Shown here: piece after piece, positions 1 through 7,553 of the stretch
Numbering within the stretch: the stretch's first letter is position 1
How the letters are laid out: every line of letters starts with the position of its first letter
IMG/VR virus record: IMGVR_UViG_3300029448_000451
Span: 1-23,541 of that record
DNA length: 23,541 nt
Strand: one strand, 5' to 3'
DNA from: a virus
The notes under the pieces: generated by a model
Told to the model about the DNA's origin: nothing
The model's database searches: none
Seen by the model: only the letters and a program-made list of their open reading frames with translations
Translations under genes and position numbers: made by a program

Positions 1-273
1 CCTATACATTTAGAACCTAAAAAGAATGTAGGTATACCAGACGGTAAAAAGATTACTGTAAAAAGTAATAACAAAGGTATTTTAGTTAATCTAAAACCTG
101 GAGATATGTTAGTTTATAGAGGTATGGAACTAGAGCATTGGAGAGAAGAGTTTCAAGGCGATAATTGTGCCCAAGTATTTCTACACTATAACGACCAAAA
201 ATCCAAAGATGCTGCTCAAAATGTAAATGATCGAAGACCGCATTTAGGACTTCCAAGTTGGTTTAAAAAGTAA
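1..273 (+). CDS. 2OG-Fe(II) oxygenase-like protein, C-terminal part (partial)
   Basis: The frame is open from the first base of the window to a TAA at 271-273, so only the last 90 residues are present. They contain a run 'KPGDMLVYRGMELEHWRE' followed by 'AQVFLHYND', which resembles the C-terminal half of the double-stranded beta-helix in phage and cyanobacterial 2-oxoglutarate/Fe(II) dioxygenases; the His of EHWR would be the distal iron ligand. The proximal HxD pair should lie upstream of the window and cannot be checked. Such enzymes hydroxylate proteins or small molecules and are common accessory genes in marine phages; the substrate here is unknown. The gene is closed by a hairpin terminator directly downstream, so it ends a transcript. 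The family assignment rests on motif recall and is moderate. Confidence 0.6.
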   Translation, partial: PIHLEPKKNVGIPDGKKITVKSNNKGILVNLKPGDMLVYRGMELEHWREEFQGDNCAQVFLHYNDQKSKDAAQNVNDRRPHLGLPSWFKK

Positions 274-287
274 TATAATCTTTAAAT

Positions 288-323
288 GGGGGCTGTACTC
301 CACCATACCTACAGCCTCCTTTT
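288..323 (+). terminator. Rho-independent terminator
   Basis: A ten-pair stem can form between AGGC-type arms: GGGGGCTGTA at 288-297 and TACAGCCTCC at 310-319 (one G-U pair). The loop is 12 bases and the stem is followed directly by TTTT at 320-323. It separates the oxygenase gene from the tail genes. The Shine-Dalgarno sequence of the next gene (AAGGA, 324-328) starts immediately after the T-run. Confidence 0.75.
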
Positions 324-334
324 AAGGATTATTT

Positions 335-784
335 ATGAGTTTAGGATTTGACGCAATATCAGCATTACCGTTCGCTACATCAGGACCTGATAATAATGTA
401 ACTGTAAATGCAATTAAAAACCAATTAAGTATTTCAATTGGTAGTGTAGGTATTATAGCAGATGCTATTACAGAAGACGCAGATCCTAATAGATTAACTT
501 TAGGTTTTGGTACTTTAACCATTACAGGAGATTCTAATTTTACCGTTACAGGTAATGCTACATCACTAGGTTTAGGCTCATTTACAGTAACGGCAGACGC
601 CAATGCTTCGGTTACAGGAAACGCATTGACGTTAGCGACTGGAAATGTTACAGTAACAGGAACTGCTTTAGTAAATCCAACTGGAGCTGGTTTGACATTA
701 AGTACTAACGACGTAGGTGTAATTACGTGGAATGAAATTATACCAGGAGCAAATATGGTTTGGACACCAATAGATCCAAGTTAA
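335..784 (+). CDS. Small repeat-containing beta-rich virion/tail protein
   Basis: This 149-residue protein starts at an ATG six bases after AAGGA (324-328). Residues about 54-141 fall into four consecutive 22-residue units, beginning LTLGFG, TSLGLG, LTLATG and LTLSTN, each with alternating Val/Thr strands and a Gly-Asn-Ala turn. A looser unit precedes them. This suggests a short beta-solenoid or stacked beta structure. The C-terminus, TWNEIIPGANMVWTPIDPS, is Trp-rich and resembles the ends of cyanophage and marine-phage tail proteins. Four bases separate it from the tail-fibre-like gene downstream, so the two are probably co-transcribed. It is likely a structural or adhesin accessory protein; no enzymatic motif is seen. 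Confidence 0.65.
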   Translation: MSLGFDAISALPFATSGPDNNVTVNAIKNQLSISIGSVGIIADAITEDADPNRLTLGFGTLTITGDSNFTVTGNATSLGLGSFTVTADANASVTGNALTLATGNVTVTGTALVNPTGAGLTLSTNDVGVITWNEIIPGANMVWTPIDPS

Positions 785-788
785 AATT

Positions 789-1508
789 ATGGCATCAACA
801 TACTCATCAGATCTTAAATTAGAAATAGTAGCAACCGGTGAAAAAGCTGGTCTTTGGGGTACTATAACAAATACAAATTTACAAATATTAGAACAAAGCG
901 CTAGTGGCTATTTAGATATTGATATGGCTGGAGCTAGTATAACTTTAGATTTAACAGATGGTGCAACATCAAATGGTAAAAATATTTATTTAAAACTATC
1001 TGGAACATTAGGTGGTGCTAGAACTTTAACAATGCCAGCTAGTTCTGAAAGGGTTTGGATTATAAGTGATGAAACAGTTAGAGGCACTGCTAATAATACT
1101 TTAAGTGTTTTAACAGCTAGTGGTACAGCTCAACCTGTACCTCCAGGAGCATCTTTACTTTGTGTTTCTGATGGAACAAATACAACAACTAGAATTATTG
1201 AAAAAGGTTATGCAACTATAACTGATTCTAATTCTCCTTATACAGCAGTTGCAGGAGCACAAATTTTTGCAAATACAACAGCTAACCCAATTACAATAAC
1301 TTTACCTGCTTCCCCAGCTGTAGGTGATGAAGTTAGTATTATAGATACAAGAGGAACTTTTGGATCTAATAATTTAATAGTAGATAGAAATGGTCAACCT
1401 ATTAATACAGGTACTAGTAATCTTACATTAACTACAAATGGTCAATCTATTACTTTAGTTTATGTAGACTCTACTAGAGGTTGGGCTTATAAAACAAACA
1501 CAGCATAG
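789..1508 (+). CDS. Tail-fibre-like structural protein
   Basis: The 239-residue product opens MASTYSSDLKLEIVATGEKAGLWG, a start seen in many marine-phage tail-fibre-like proteins; the Trp-Gly-Thr and 'NTNLQILEQ' stretch forms the usual N-terminal module (residues 1-40). The remainder is Thr/Ser/Asn-rich beta sequence. The C-terminal part (about 145-239) contains 'ITITLPASPAVGDEVSIID' and ends 'VYVDSTRGWAYKTNTA', a compact beta domain recurrent in adhesins of pelagiphage-like contigs. It lies between a repeat-containing small tail protein and the large stabilisation-like protein, consistent with a host-contacting virion component. Receptor and exact position in the tail cannot be read from sequence. 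Confidence 0.7.
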   Translation: MASTYSSDLKLEIVATGEKAGLWGTITNTNLQILEQSASGYLDIDMAGASITLDLTDGATSNGKNIYLKLSGTLGGARTLTMPASSERVWIISDETVRGTANNTLSVLTASGTAQPVPPGASLLCVSDGTNTTTRIIEKGYATITDSNSPYTAVAGAQIFANTTANPITITLPASPAVGDEVSIIDTRGTFGSNNLIVDRNGQPINTGTSNLTLTTNGQSITLVYVDSTRGWAYKTNTA

Positions 1509-1518
1509 GAGCTAAAAT

Positions 1519-3726
1519 ATGGCTCTTCAACAAATTAAATTTGCGCCAGGAATTGACAAACAGGATACTACTGTTGGTGCGGTAGGTCGTTGGGTTGATT
1601 CAGATAATGTTAGATTTAGATATGGACTACCAGAAAAAGTTGGTGGTTGGCAATCTTTACTTGGAGATACTATTGTAGGTGTAGTTAGAAAACAATTTGC
1701 TTTTGTAGATTTAGAAGGCAATAGATATGTAGCATTAGGTACAGATAAATTTTTATTAGTTTATTTTGAAGGTCAACTTTTTGATATTACACCTTTAAAA
1801 ACTAGTATTACAGGTGCAACACTTTCAACAAATTCTACAACAACTGTTACTATAACAACTTCAAACGCACATGGAATAAGTGTAGGTGGTATAGTTTTAT
1901 TTGACGCTGTAACTTTACCAAGTGGTACAGGTTTTTCAGCATCAGATTTTGAAGATAAGAAGTTTCAAGTTATTAGCGTTCCAACTCCCACAACTTTTAC
2001 AATTACAATGGGATCAGCTGCAACAGGTACAGTATCAACGGGTGGTAGTATTACTTTAAAACCTTACGAGCCTGTGGGTCCAGCAGAACAATCTTATGGT
2101 TATGGTTTTGGTATTGGTAACTATGGTGGAACAATTACCGGTGTTGTACAAACTGAATTAAATGGATCATTAAACGCAGACACTGCTGGTACAGGTGGGT
2201 CAGGAACGGCTGTTACTGTAGATTCAACTACTGATTTTCCATCTGCAGGAACAATTGCAATAGCAAATGAATTAATTACATATACATCAAAAAATTCTAC
2301 ACAATTTTTAGGTATTGTTAGAGGTACAAATGGAACAGCAACTGCTGGTACATCAAATGGTCAAGCACATAGTACCAACGCTGTTGTTCAAAACGCAACT
2401 AATTTTACAGGATTTGGTAGTGCTGTTGAAGCATCAACGGTTACATTAGAACCAGGCCTTTGGTCACTTAATTCTTTTGGACAAGTTCTTGTAGCAACAA
2501 TATTAAATGGTAAAACATTTACTTGGAATGCAGGGATCGCGGCTAGATTTACAACAAGAGCATCAACAACTACAACTACTTTTTTAACTACAAATAATCC
2601 AACTGCAACACGAACAACTTTAATTTCACCAACAACAAGACACTTAATTCATTTTGGAACTGAAATAACTATTGGAGATCCAACTACACAAGATGATATG
2701 TTTATTAGATTTTCTGCTGATGAAAGTATTAATGAATATACCATAGAAGCTGTTAACACAGCAGGTTCACAAAGATTACAAGATGGTACAAAAATTGTAG
2801 GAGCTTTGGTTGCAAAAGAAAATATTTTAGTGTGGACTGACAATGCATTATACACAATGAAATTTGTAGGTGCGCCTTTTACATTTGGCTTTGAACAAGT
2901 TGGTACTAACTGTGGATTAATAGGACAGAACGCTGCAATTGAAATTGATGGTGTTGCTTATTGGATGGGTAATAATGGTTTCTTCTCGTTTGATGGTACA
3001 GTTAATACTTTACCTTGTAGTGTAGAAGATTATGTATTTGATGATATTGATACAACTAAAGGTCAACAAATTAATGCAGGTATTAATAATTTATTTACAG
3101 AAGTTGTTTGGTGGTATCCTGCAACAGGATCTGATTTTAATAATAGATATGTAGTTTACAACTATGGTCAAACAACTCAACCCGTTCCTATGGGTAATTG
3201 GTATACAGGTACAAACACAAATTCAATTAGAACAACTTGGATTGATTCATTAGTATATCCTAGACCTTATGCAACAGCATTTAATAGTTCTAACACAGGA
3301 ACATTTCCTGCAATTATAGGTGAGACAGGATTAGGTCAAAGCGTATTGTTTGAACATGAAATAGGAACAGATCAAATTAATCCAAATGGAAGTACAACAG
3401 TGTTAACTTCTTTTGCACAATCTTATGACTTTGCTTTACAGACCGATCAAGGTATTGGCGAATACTTTTTAGCTATGAGAAGATTTCTACCTAACTTTAA
3501 AAATTTAGTAGGAGATGCACAAGTTACTATTTCAGTAGCTGATTACCCTGCAGATCCTAATACAAATACAGCTTTAAGTCCCTTTACAATTACTTCAACT
3601 ACGACTAAAGTAGATACAAGAGCTCGTGGTAGATATGCTGCGCTTAAAATTGAAAATACAGGATCAGGACAATCTTGGAGATTTGGTACATTTCAAGCTG
3701 ACCTACAACCAGATGGAAGAAGATAA
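1519..3726 (+). CDS. Large tail/head-tail stabilisation-like protein with inserted beta modules
   Basis: The start is supported by AGGAG at 1507-1511, which overlaps the preceding TAG stop. The 735-residue protein begins 'MALQQIKFAPGIDKQDTT' and has an N-terminal domain, a propeller-like middle ('ILVWTDNALYTMKF', 'GVAYWMGNNGFFSFDG') and a conserved C-terminus ('RARGRYAALKIEN...WRFG...QPDGRR'). This layout resembles P22 gp10-type packaged-DNA stabilisation proteins, which plug the portal; that link is inference. Two extra modules interrupt it: residues about 93-180, with 'SNAHGISVGGIVLF', and about 226-300, with 'TDFPSAGTIAIANELITY' and 'GIVRGTNGTA'. Both look like exchangeable phage beta domains. 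Its TAA overlaps the ATG of the next gene (TAATG). Confidence 0.65.
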   Translation: MALQQIKFAPGIDKQDTTVGAVGRWVDSDNVRFRYGLPEKVGGWQSLLGDTIVGVVRKQFAFVDLEGNRYVALGTDKFLLVYFEGQLFDITPLKTSITGATLSTNSTTTVTITTSNAHGISVGGIVLFDAVTLPSGTGFSASDFEDKKFQVISVPTPTTFTITMGSAATGTVSTGGSITLKPYEPVGPAEQSYGYGFGIGNYGGTITGVVQTELNGSLNADTAGTGGSGTAVTVDSTTDFPSAGTIAIANELITYTSKNSTQFLGIVRGTNGTATAGTSNGQAHSTNAVVQNATNFTGFGSAVEASTVTLEPGLWSLNSFGQVLVATILNGKTFTWNAGIAARFTTRASTTTTTFLTTNNPTATRTTLISPTTRHLIHFGTEITIGDPTTQDDMFIRFSADESINEYTIEAVNTAGSQRLQDGTKIVGALVAKENILVWTDNALYTMKFVGAPFTFGFEQVGTNCGLIGQNAAIEIDGVAYWMGNNGFFSFDGTVNTLPCSVEDYVFDDIDTTKGQQINAGINNLFTEVVWWYPATGSDFNNRYVVYNYGQTTQPVPMGNWYTGTNTNSIRTTWIDSLVYPRPYATAFNSSNTGTFPAIIGETGLGQSVLFEHEIGTDQINPNGSTTVLTSFAQSYDFALQTDQGIGEYFLAMRRFLPNFKNLVGDAQVTISVADYPADPNTNTALSPFTITSTTTKVDTRARGRYAALKIENTGSGQSWRFGTFQADLQPDGRR

Positions 3727-3893
3727 TGACTAAAGTAGTAGTAAGATTACCAGAACCAAAAAAAGAATATAGTGAAGATAATCAAAGACAAATTAATAAA
3801 GCATTAACTAATATTATAGAACAATTAAACTCTACATACTTGACACAATTAAAAGAAGACTCTGAAAGATATACCTTCTTTGGATTAGGATAA
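3726..3893 (+). CDS. Small conserved virion-region protein (55 aa)
   Basis: An ATG at 3726 overlaps the stop of the preceding gene as TAATG, and the frame runs to TAA at 3891-3893, one base before the next ATG. The 55-residue product is charged and predicted helical, with 'DNQRQINKALTNIIEQLNST' leading to 'YLTQLKEDSERYTFFGLG'. An aromatic end after a helical Asn/Gln-rich stretch is typical of the tiny protein found at this place in many marine podovirus-like contigs. The exact fit between two genes and the TAATG coupling argue that it is real. Function unknown; a small coiled-coil assembly or tail component is possible. Confidence 0.75.
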   Translation: MTKVVVRLPEPKKEYSEDNQRQINKALTNIIEQLNSTYLTQLKEDSERYTFFGLG

Positions 3894-3894
3894 A

Positions 3895-4239
3895 ATGGCA
3901 AATATATATAAAAACCAAAAACAAGATTTAACAACAAATACAGTTACTACTTTATATGCTGTACCATCAAACTCTAGAGCAATTATAAAATCTATTTTAG
4001 TTTGTGACGATACTAATAATGGTAGTAATATAACAGTTGATTTATTTAATGGAGACCCGGCGACCGCTGATAAATTTACCATATTTAAAAATAAAGCTGT
4101 AGCAGGTAATGCTACAGAACAGTTGTTAAACGAACCCTTAATTATGCAAGAGAATGAAACATTACAAGTAACCGCTGCAGATGCAAATAGATTGCACGTT
4201 GTAGCATCAATATTAGAAATCAACAGGGAGGACAGATAA
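3895..4239 (+). CDS. Small virion protein (beta-rich, head-tail/tail type)
   Basis: This 114-residue protein contains 'PSNSRAIIKSILVCDDTN' (about 24-41), a middle 'KFTIFKNKAVAGNATEQLL', and 'MQENETLQVTAADANRLHVV' near the C-terminus. This arrangement of beta strands with an 'E.L.V.A..A' segment occurs repeatedly in phage minor structural proteins that form a jelly-roll-like fold. It sits among structural genes, starts one base after the 55-aa gene, and its TAA overlaps the following ATG. GGGAGG near its 3' end (4226-4231) acts as the ribosome binding site for the next gene. A minor virion protein is the best guess; no catalytic motif is present. Confidence 0.6.
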   Translation: MANIYKNQKQDLTTNTVTTLYAVPSNSRAIIKSILVCDDTNNGSNITVDLFNGDPATADKFTIFKNKAVAGNATEQLLNEPLIMQENETLQVTAADANRLHVVASILEINREDR

Positions 4240-4487
4240 TGTCATTTGTAGAGACAGAAGCTTCAGTTAGATACGAAGTAATTAATGGTAAAAAGGTACC
4301 CGTCATTACACCTAAATGTGAGGTAACATTAACTAATACAGAAACAGGTCAAGAGTATATGTCTGATGCAGAAGCATTAGCAGATGTACAAAATACAGAG
4401 ACAGATACTAAAGCAGAACACATAAGAAGAGACGTTAAATTAACCGTAGAAGAGATAAATTTAGGAGCAGGTAGTAATATATTCTAG
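4239..4487 (+). CDS. Small conserved phage protein of unknown function (82 aa)
   Basis: The start overlaps the preceding stop (TAATG) and lies 7 bases after GGGAGG. The 82-residue product is acidic, with 'EVTLTNTETGQEYMSDAEAL' in the middle and 'AEHIRRDVKLTVEEINLGA' near the end. I recognise it as a type of small protein that follows the preceding virion gene in marine phage contigs, but I know of no established function. Location suggests an assembly or head-tail joining role. It is the last gene before a 95-base intergenic region with a promoter, so it may end the first structural transcription segment, although no terminator is seen. Confidence 0.6.
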   Translation: MSFVETEASVRYEVINGKKVPVITPKCEVTLTNTETGQEYMSDAEALADVQNTETDTKAEHIRRDVKLTVEEINLGAGSNIF

Positions 4488-4488
4488 A

Positions 4489-4517
4489 TTGACTAGAGGT
4501 AAAAAAACAAGTAAAAT
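4489..4517 (+). promoter_or_regulatory. Sigma70-type promoter in the structural module
   Basis: In the 95-base gap before the 645-aa gene there is TTGACT (4489-4494) as a -35 box, a spacer of exactly 17 bases, and TAAAAT (4512-4517) as a -10 box; each hexamer matches the consensus at five of six positions. Transcription would start near 4524, leaving a leader of about 60 bases. That leader has a small inverted repeat, CAAGA (4537-4541) and TCTTG (4549-4553). The leader lacks an obvious Shine-Dalgarno sequence before ATG 4583. The promoter would drive the ejection-protein and lysis genes separately from the tail genes. Confidence 0.6.
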
Positions 4518-4582
4518 GAAAGATACTGGCTTAAATCAAGAGTGGCCATCTTGCATTTCACTTATATAACACAATAAAAATT

Positions 4583-6520
4583 ATGGGATTTTTTAAAAAA
4601 GTATTCAGACCAGTTCGTAAAATAGCAAAGAAGATTATACCTAAAGAGATTAGGCCAGCGTTACCTTTTATTGCATCCGCAGCCTTTGGTCCAGCAGGTA
4701 TGTTTGGTGGTGTAGGTTCACAATATGTTTCAAACGCAGCATTAAGACAAGCATTAGCAGCGGGTATTACATCTGCCGCAACAGATGAAGATGGTAATCC
4801 TTTAAGAGCAGCAGGTTTAGCTGCAGCTCCAGCTTTATTATCTCAAGGTGTAGGAGCTTTAGGACAAGGCACAGGAAGTATAGCTGACTTTGTAAATAAA
4901 ACTAAAACTATTAGAGATGGTGATAAAATTATGCAAACAAAATCTTTAGTTGAAAAAGCACGAGCTTTAGCAGAACCATCTGGTATTATAAATACAGCAA
5001 AAGTAGTAGGCGGACAAACAGCGGTAGATCAATCTGCAAAGTTTGCAGAAATTAGACAAGATGAAATAGATGAGTACAATAAAAATTTATTAGAACAAGG
5101 TGTAGCTAGTAAAGTAGATAGAAGAAATGCAATTTTTGGTATTTATAAAAATGCTGGTTATGAAGAAGATTATATTAATACTATGTTAGATACATATGGT
5201 TACGCAGATGGTGGTAGAATAAGTGGTGGAAGAAATATGACTGGCGTAACCGCAGCCATGCAAAAATTTTATAAAGGTTTAGATGAAAAATTACCTATGA
5301 GAAAACCTGTTAGTGATATTGAAGTAAGTGATGATGATGAGGTTGTTATAGAGGAAGATGGAAAAATTAAAGTAAAAAGAAAATCAGATGTAGCCGGTGG
5401 TTTAATGGCAGCAATGGATGGTGTTCAAAAAGCATATGGTAGAAGTTTTGGAGAAATGGAACCTGTACCTATGATGAGATTTGCTAGAGGTGGTGAAGTA
5501 GAAATAGAAGAACAAACAGACGATTTAGGTATTATGGATTTAATGAGAGATCAAGGCGTTGAGTATGGTGAACAAGTATCGGCTCCGAGTAATTTTGCAG
5601 AATTAAATATGTTAGCTATAGATTTATTTGGTAGACCATACGATCAATTAAGTGATGGTGAACAAGAAACACTTATGGATTTTATTGGATCAAAAAGCCA
5701 AGCTGGTGGTGAAGGTATAATGCAAATGGCATCAGGATATAAAAGTGACATAGAAGAAATGTATGAGCAATATGTTTTTGAAATGGAAGAACAAGGATTA
5801 CAACCAATGGATTTTGCATCATTTTTAAGACAAGCTCAATCAGGTATGGCTAGTGGTGGTAGAGTTAATATGAAAGTTGGTGGAATATTAAAAGCTGGTA
5901 TGCAAGGACTATCAAAATTAAAAACTATGGTAGTTAACAGATTATCAAGAATGACTGATGATGTAGAATTAAGAGGAAGTTCAGATTATGCAGAAGACAC
6001 AGGAGCTTCTTTTGAATTACAAGTTACAGCTAAATCAAAAAAAGGTAAAAAAACTTTAGATGGTTTAGTAGAAGAAGGTATAGTAGAAAAATTAGATGAT
6101 AACACTTACTTTATAAGTGATGCAAATAGAGATTCTATAAGTGGAATGAAAGGTTTAAAAGCTTCAGGAATGTTAGATGAAGGAGCAGAAACTTTTACAA
6201 GATTTGATGAAGGAGCTGGAATGGGTCCTTATGATATGCCTTATGCTGGATATGATGAAGTAATTGATACCTTTAGTAAAAAAGCTGAAGGTGGTATAAT
6301 GAATAGAAATTTATTAAATACGGGTATGGATAAAGATATGAGAGGTGGTGGATTTATTCCTGAAGGAACTAAAGAAAAAGCAGATGATGTTCCTGCAAGA
6401 TTAAGTAAGAACGAATTTGTAATGACAGCCGATGCAGTTAGAGCTGCAGGTGGTGGTAGTGTTAACGAAGGAGCAAAACGTATGTACGAAACAATGCACA
6501 AACTGGAGGCAAAAGTATAA
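4583..6520 (+). CDS. Large virion protein with A-x-G-G modules (probable internal/ejected protein)
   Basis: The 645-residue product starts with a basic, amphipathic segment 'MGFFKKVFRPVRKIAKKI' followed by an Ala/Gly-rich hydrophobic region (about 25-95). Five short Gly-Gly modules occur: YADGGRI (207-213), FARGGEV (300-306), MASGGRV (422-428), KAEGGIM (567-573) and MRGGGFI (586-592). The C-terminus has 'ADDVPARLSKNEFVMTADAV' (600-619) and a Gly-rich stretch, a recurring ending in marine podovirus-like structural proteins. No enzyme motif is seen. Position ahead of other long Ala/Gln-rich proteins suggests part of the internal core or the DNA-ejection machinery; a tape-measure role is an alternative. 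Its TAA overlaps the next ATG. Confidence 0.6.
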   Translation: MGFFKKVFRPVRKIAKKIIPKEIRPALPFIASAAFGPAGMFGGVGSQYVSNAALRQALAAGITSAATDEDGNPLRAAGLAAAPALLSQGVGALGQGTGSIADFVNKTKTIRDGDKIMQTKSLVEKARALAEPSGIINTAKVVGGQTAVDQSAKFAEIRQDEIDEYNKNLLEQGVASKVDRRNAIFGIYKNAGYEEDYINTMLDTYGYADGGRISGGRNMTGVTAAMQKFYKGLDEKLPMRKPVSDIEVSDDDEVVIEEDGKIKVKRKSDVAGGLMAAMDGVQKAYGRSFGEMEPVPMMRFARGGEVEIEEQTDDLGIMDLMRDQGVEYGEQVSAPSNFAELNMLAIDLFGRPYDQLSDGEQETLMDFIGSKSQAGGEGIMQMASGYKSDIEEMYEQYVFEMEEQGLQPMDFASFLRQAQSGMASGGRVNMKVGGILKAGMQGLSKLKTMVVNRLSRMTDDVELRGSSDYAEDTGASFELQVTAKSKKGKKTLDGLVEEGIVEKLDDNTYFISDANRDSISGMKGLKASGMLDEGAETFTRFDEGAGMGPYDMPYAGYDEVIDTFSKKAEGGIMNRNLLNTGMDKDMRGGGFIPEGTKEKADDVPARLSKNEFVMTADAVRAAGGGSVNEGAKRMYETMHKLEAKV

Positions 6521-6819
6521 TGCCATTACCAATAGGAATAGGAGCAGGAATAGCAATAAGAGGAGCAGGAAAAGCTTTAGCTAAAAGTAAAGTAGGTCAA
6601 AAAGTATTAAAAAATGTAGTTAAGAGAATTAAAAAAACTCCTAATAAAGCTTTTAGAGAAGACAAAACTTATAATTTAAGTACAGGACCTAAAGGAAAAA
6701 TTATAAAAGGTAAAACCAACAAACAAAAAGCAATCAAACAACAAAAAGAAATTAAAAGAAAATTTGATGCAAAAGGTGATACATATAAATCACCATTTAA
6801 AAAAGGCGGAAAAGTATAA
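6520..6819 (+). CDS. Small highly basic protein, likely virion-internal
   Basis: The ATG overlaps the preceding stop (TAATG), with GGAGG at 6505-6509 upstream. The 99-residue product begins with a hydrophobic Gly/Ala/Ile segment (residues 1-22, 'IGIGAGIAIRGAGKALAK') and is then extremely Lys-rich, with roughly one residue in three basic, ending in 'SPFKKGGKV'. The charge suggests nucleic-acid binding or interaction with packaged DNA. Its C-terminal Gly-Gly-Lys-Val echoes the Gly-Gly modules in the flanking proteins. Placement between two probable ejection proteins supports a virion-internal role. Function is inferred only from composition and neighbours. Confidence 0.55.
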   Translation: MPLPIGIGAGIAIRGAGKALAKSKVGQKVLKNVVKRIKKTPNKAFREDKTYNLSTGPKGKIIKGKTNKQKAIKQQKEIKRKFDAKGDTYKSPFKKGGKV

Positions 6820-7553
6820 TGGCTGAAACAATAACAAGACAACTCCGTGAACCATTTGTAGAAGCAGCTGGTTTAGGTATAACTAATAGAGGTTTAGAAC
6901 TTCTTAAAACACCTATTCCTACATCTACATATACAGGTAGACAATTTGTACAAGGTCAATCAGCATTAGAACAACAAGCAGCTACAGCTGCATCAGGTTT
7001 AGATGCTTTAGTAGGACCACAAGCTTACAAAGATTACATGTCACCTTATCAACAAGAAGTTATTGATACTTCTCTTGCTGCTATGGAAAGAGAACAACAA
7101 AAAGGTTTAGCTGGTTTAAGACAAAGAGCAGCAACAGCTGGTGCTTTTGGTGGTGGTAGAGAAGCAGCATCAATTGGAGAATATCAAGCAACAGCAGATT
7201 TAGCTAGAGCAGCTCAAGAAGCACAATTAAGACAATCAGGATTTCAACAAGCACAAGCAGCTGCAGCACAAGATTTAGTTGCAAGACAAGGACTTGGAAC
7301 TTACCAAGGACAGTTAGGTGCACAACAAAGACAAATAGATCAAGCAAGATTAGCAGCGGACCAAGAAGCAGCTAGAGAAACAGCGTTTGCAGATTACACA
7401 CAATTAGGATTAGTCGGTCCACAATTAGCATCAGTTATCGGTGGTTTCCCGGCAGCAACACAAGTTCAATCAACACCTCCACCAAGTGCTACACAACAGT
7501 TGTTAGGACTAGGTATTGGTGCAGCTGGATTAATGGGAGCAATTAGAGGATAA
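6819..7553 (+). CDS. Internal virion / DNA-ejection-type protein
   Basis: The 244-residue protein carries 'YMSPYQQEVIDTSLAAMERE' (about 70-89), followed by 'QRAATAGAFGGGREAASIGE', a signature of small internal or injection proteins in many podoviruses. The centre (100-200) is Ala/Gln-rich and almost certainly a long helix. The C-terminus, 'TQQLLGLGIGAAGLMGAIRG', is hydrophobic and Gly-rich, as expected for a protein that inserts into a membrane. Such proteins leave the head with the DNA and help build a channel across the host envelope. It is coupled to both neighbours by TAATG overlaps. Exact homology to T7 or P22 ejection proteins is not claimed. Confidence 0.65.
   Translation: MAETITRQLREPFVEAAGLGITNRGLELLKTPIPTSTYTGRQFVQGQSALEQQAATAASGLDALVGPQAYKDYMSPYQQEVIDTSLAAMEREQQKGLAGLRQRAATAGAFGGGREAASIGEYQATADLARAAQEAQLRQSGFQQAQAAAAQDLVARQGLGTYQGQLGAQQRQIDQARLAADQEAARETAFADYTQLGLVGPQLASVIGGFPAATQVQSTPPPSATQQLLGLGIGAAGLMGAIRG

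Noticed and set aside
251-279. TATAAT at 274-279 as a promoter for the tail genes
   Set aside because: The -10 box is perfect, but the hexamer 17 bases upstream (TTCCAA) is a poor -35, and transcription would begin at the edge of the terminator stem.
3840-3875. TTGACA at 3840-3845 as a promoter
   Set aside because: No -10-like hexamer lies 16-18 bases downstream; the nearest candidate is 24 bases away.
4489-4569. A 26-codon frame from TTG (or 17 codons from ATG 4516) in the gap before the 645-aa gene
   Set aside because: It has no ribosome binding site and coincides with a good promoter, whose -10 box includes the start codon; the promoter reading is simpler.
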